DNA of 5,132 nt from contig NZ_ML142866.1 of assembly GCF_004138495.1 (NCBI RefSeq), positions 1-5,132 on the forward strand, written 5' to 3'. The notes under the pieces are model-generated. The model ran no database searches, was not told where the DNA came from, and saw only the letters and a list, made by a program, of their open reading frames with translations. Positions 4,460 through 5,132 of this stretch are shown here, in pieces; the first letter of the stretch is position 1, and every line of letters begins with the position of its first letter. A program made the translations under genes and the position numbers. Source of the stretch: Phytoactinopolyspora endophytica (lineage in GTDB: Bacteria; Actinomycetota; Actinomycetes; Jiangellales; Jiangellaceae).

Positions 4460-5132
4460 ATGAGCCGCTGGATGGATGACAAGGTCGAGGGCTATCTCAC
4501 CGACTTGGCCGGAACCGAACACGATGACCCCGTACTGACCGAGATGGAAGCATTGGCCGAGGAGAAGGGGTTCCCCATCGTGGGCAGGGCCTCTGGCCGG
4601 TACCTCGAGCTCGCGGCGCGCTCCATCGGTGCGAGCCGCGTGATGGAGCTCGGCTCAGGCTACGGCTACTCGGCGTACTGGTTCGCCCGCGCGGTCGGAC
4701 CCGCGGGCTCCGTGGTCTGCACCGAAGGCGACCCGGAGAACGCACGGCTGGCGGAACAGTACCTGCGCCAGGCCGGTGTCTGGGACCGGGTGACCTACAA
4801 AGTCGGCGACGCATTGGAAGTCTTCGCCGAAGAGGACGGCGAGTTCGACATCGTGTACTGCGATGTCGACAAGGACGGCTACCCGGACTGCTGGCTCGCC
4901 GCACGAGACCGGATCCGCGTCGGCGGGCTCTGGCTGTGCGACAACGTGATCTGGCACGGTCACGTTGCGACCGGAACCGACCGGGAAGAGCTCCCCGAAT
5001 GGACACGAGGCTGGACGAAGGACATCCAGGAGCACAACCGGCTGGTGGCCGAGGACGAGCGGTTCATCGGCAGCATCGTGCCGATCCGTGACGGAATCAT
5101 GGCGGCGCTGCGCATCGCCATGATTCCGTCAC
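4460..5132 (+). CDS. Mg2+-dependent class I O-methyltransferase (COMT/CCoAMT-like), 3' end open
   Basis: The enzyme is predicted to transfer a methyl group from S-adenosylmethionine to a hydroxyl, typically of a catechol-like small molecule; the substrate is unknown. The frame gives 224 residues before the window ends without a stop, already near the usual 210-230 for the family. Visible: the SAM-binding glycine motif VMELGSGYGYSA (61-72); acidic E89 at the end of strand 2 for the ribose; YCDVDKDGY (133-141), where D135 should bind the metal and K138 fits the catalytic lysine; and GGLWLCDNVIW (155-165), with metal ligands D161 and N162. VPIRDGIMAAL (207-217) matches the family's final strand. 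No signal peptide or membrane segment is seen. The ATG at 4460 has no Shine-Dalgarno but follows TACGGT by 6 nt. It is divergent from dinB. The last codons lie inside a perfect inverted repeat and may not be authentic. Confidence 0.93.
   Translation, partial: MSRWMDDKVEGYLTDLAGTEHDDPVLTEMEALAEEKGFPIVGRASGRYLELAARSIGASRVMELGSGYGYSAYWFARAVGPAGSVVCTEGDPENARLAEQYLRQAGVWDRVTYKVGDALEVFAEEDGEFDIVYCDVDKDGYPDCWLAARDRIRVGGLWLCDNVIWHGHVATGTDREELPEWTRGWTKDIQEHNRLVAEDERFIGSIVPIRDGIMAALRIAMIPS
5088..5132. repeat. Perfect 17-bp inverted repeat at the right end
   Basis: GTGACGGAATCATGGCG (5088-5104) is repeated as its exact reverse complement at 5116-5132, around an 11-nt loop. Inside the loop GCG (5105-5107) and CGC (5111-5113) can add three more pairs with a two-base bulge. 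The right arm ends at the last base of the window, so the repeat may be longer. It overlaps the final codons of the methyltransferase. It may be a terminator-like hairpin or a fold-back artefact of sequencing or assembly. Confidence 0.9.

Noticed and set aside
4440..4470. tRNA T-arm suggested by GGTTCGAAG
   Set aside because: The flanking bases cannot form the T stem, and no acceptor, D or anticodon arm surrounds it.
3753..4479. Plus-strand open frames opposite dinB (3753-4187, 3893-4228, 3898-4479)
   Set aside because: They are shadows of the dinB coding strand, without domains.
4497..5035. Minus-strand open frames opposite the methyltransferase (4497-5006, 4655-5035)
   Set aside because: They are antisense to a gene with a full set of methyltransferase motifs; the arginine- and serine-rich translation is typical of shadow frames.
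1..5132. CRISPR array, insertion sequence, integrase, toxin-antitoxin or phage genes
   Set aside because: No spaced direct repeats, terminal inverted repeats flanking a transposase, or matching protein families are visible. The window appears to be core chromosome.

Overview
The window looks like a piece of a high-GC actinobacterial chromosome. Evidence: a deazaflavin (F420)-type Ddn-like protein, a DinB2-type Y-family polymerase of the mycobacterial kind, GC-rich third codon positions, and several start codons that have no Shine-Dalgarno sequence but sit 5-7 nt after a -10-like hexamer, as expected for leaderless mRNAs. I cannot assign a genus.

Layout. Four housekeeping or repair genes lie on the minus strand and are read right to left: dinB (DNA polymerase IV, 4358 to 3339), a Ddn/nitroreductase-like protein (3184 to 2741), mpg (3-methyladenine DNA glycosylase, 2522 to 1878) and tyrS (tyrosyl-tRNA synthetase, 1670 to 384). 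Gaps of 154, 218 and 207 bp separate them, and promoter-like and hairpin signals lie in some of the gaps. They are therefore probably mostly separate transcription units facing the same way, not one tight operon. A divergent gene for a Mg2+-dependent O-methyltransferase starts at 4460 on the plus strand and is still open at the window end.

The gene-free left end (1-383) is best read on the minus strand. It holds two near-consensus promoters of identical design (TTGACG, 18-bp spacer, TAAGYT) about 310 bp apart, with a hairpin between them. The second promoter's -10 box is the window edge itself. This arrangement resembles the tandem promoters in front of an actinobacterial rRNA operon, which would start just beyond the window; that is an inference.

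Functionally, mpg removes alkylated bases and DinB copies past damaged templates, so the neighbourhood has a DNA alkylation damage flavour. The Ddn-like enzyme, tyrS and the methyltransferase have no evident link to it. I see no mobile element, CRISPR array, tRNA or obviously new multi-gene system. The most notable points are an isoleucine at the sugar steric-gate position of DinB, the tandem rrn-like promoters, a perfect 17-bp inverted repeat at the extreme right end that may be natural or a fold-back artefact, and conflicting translation signals at the ddn-like start.
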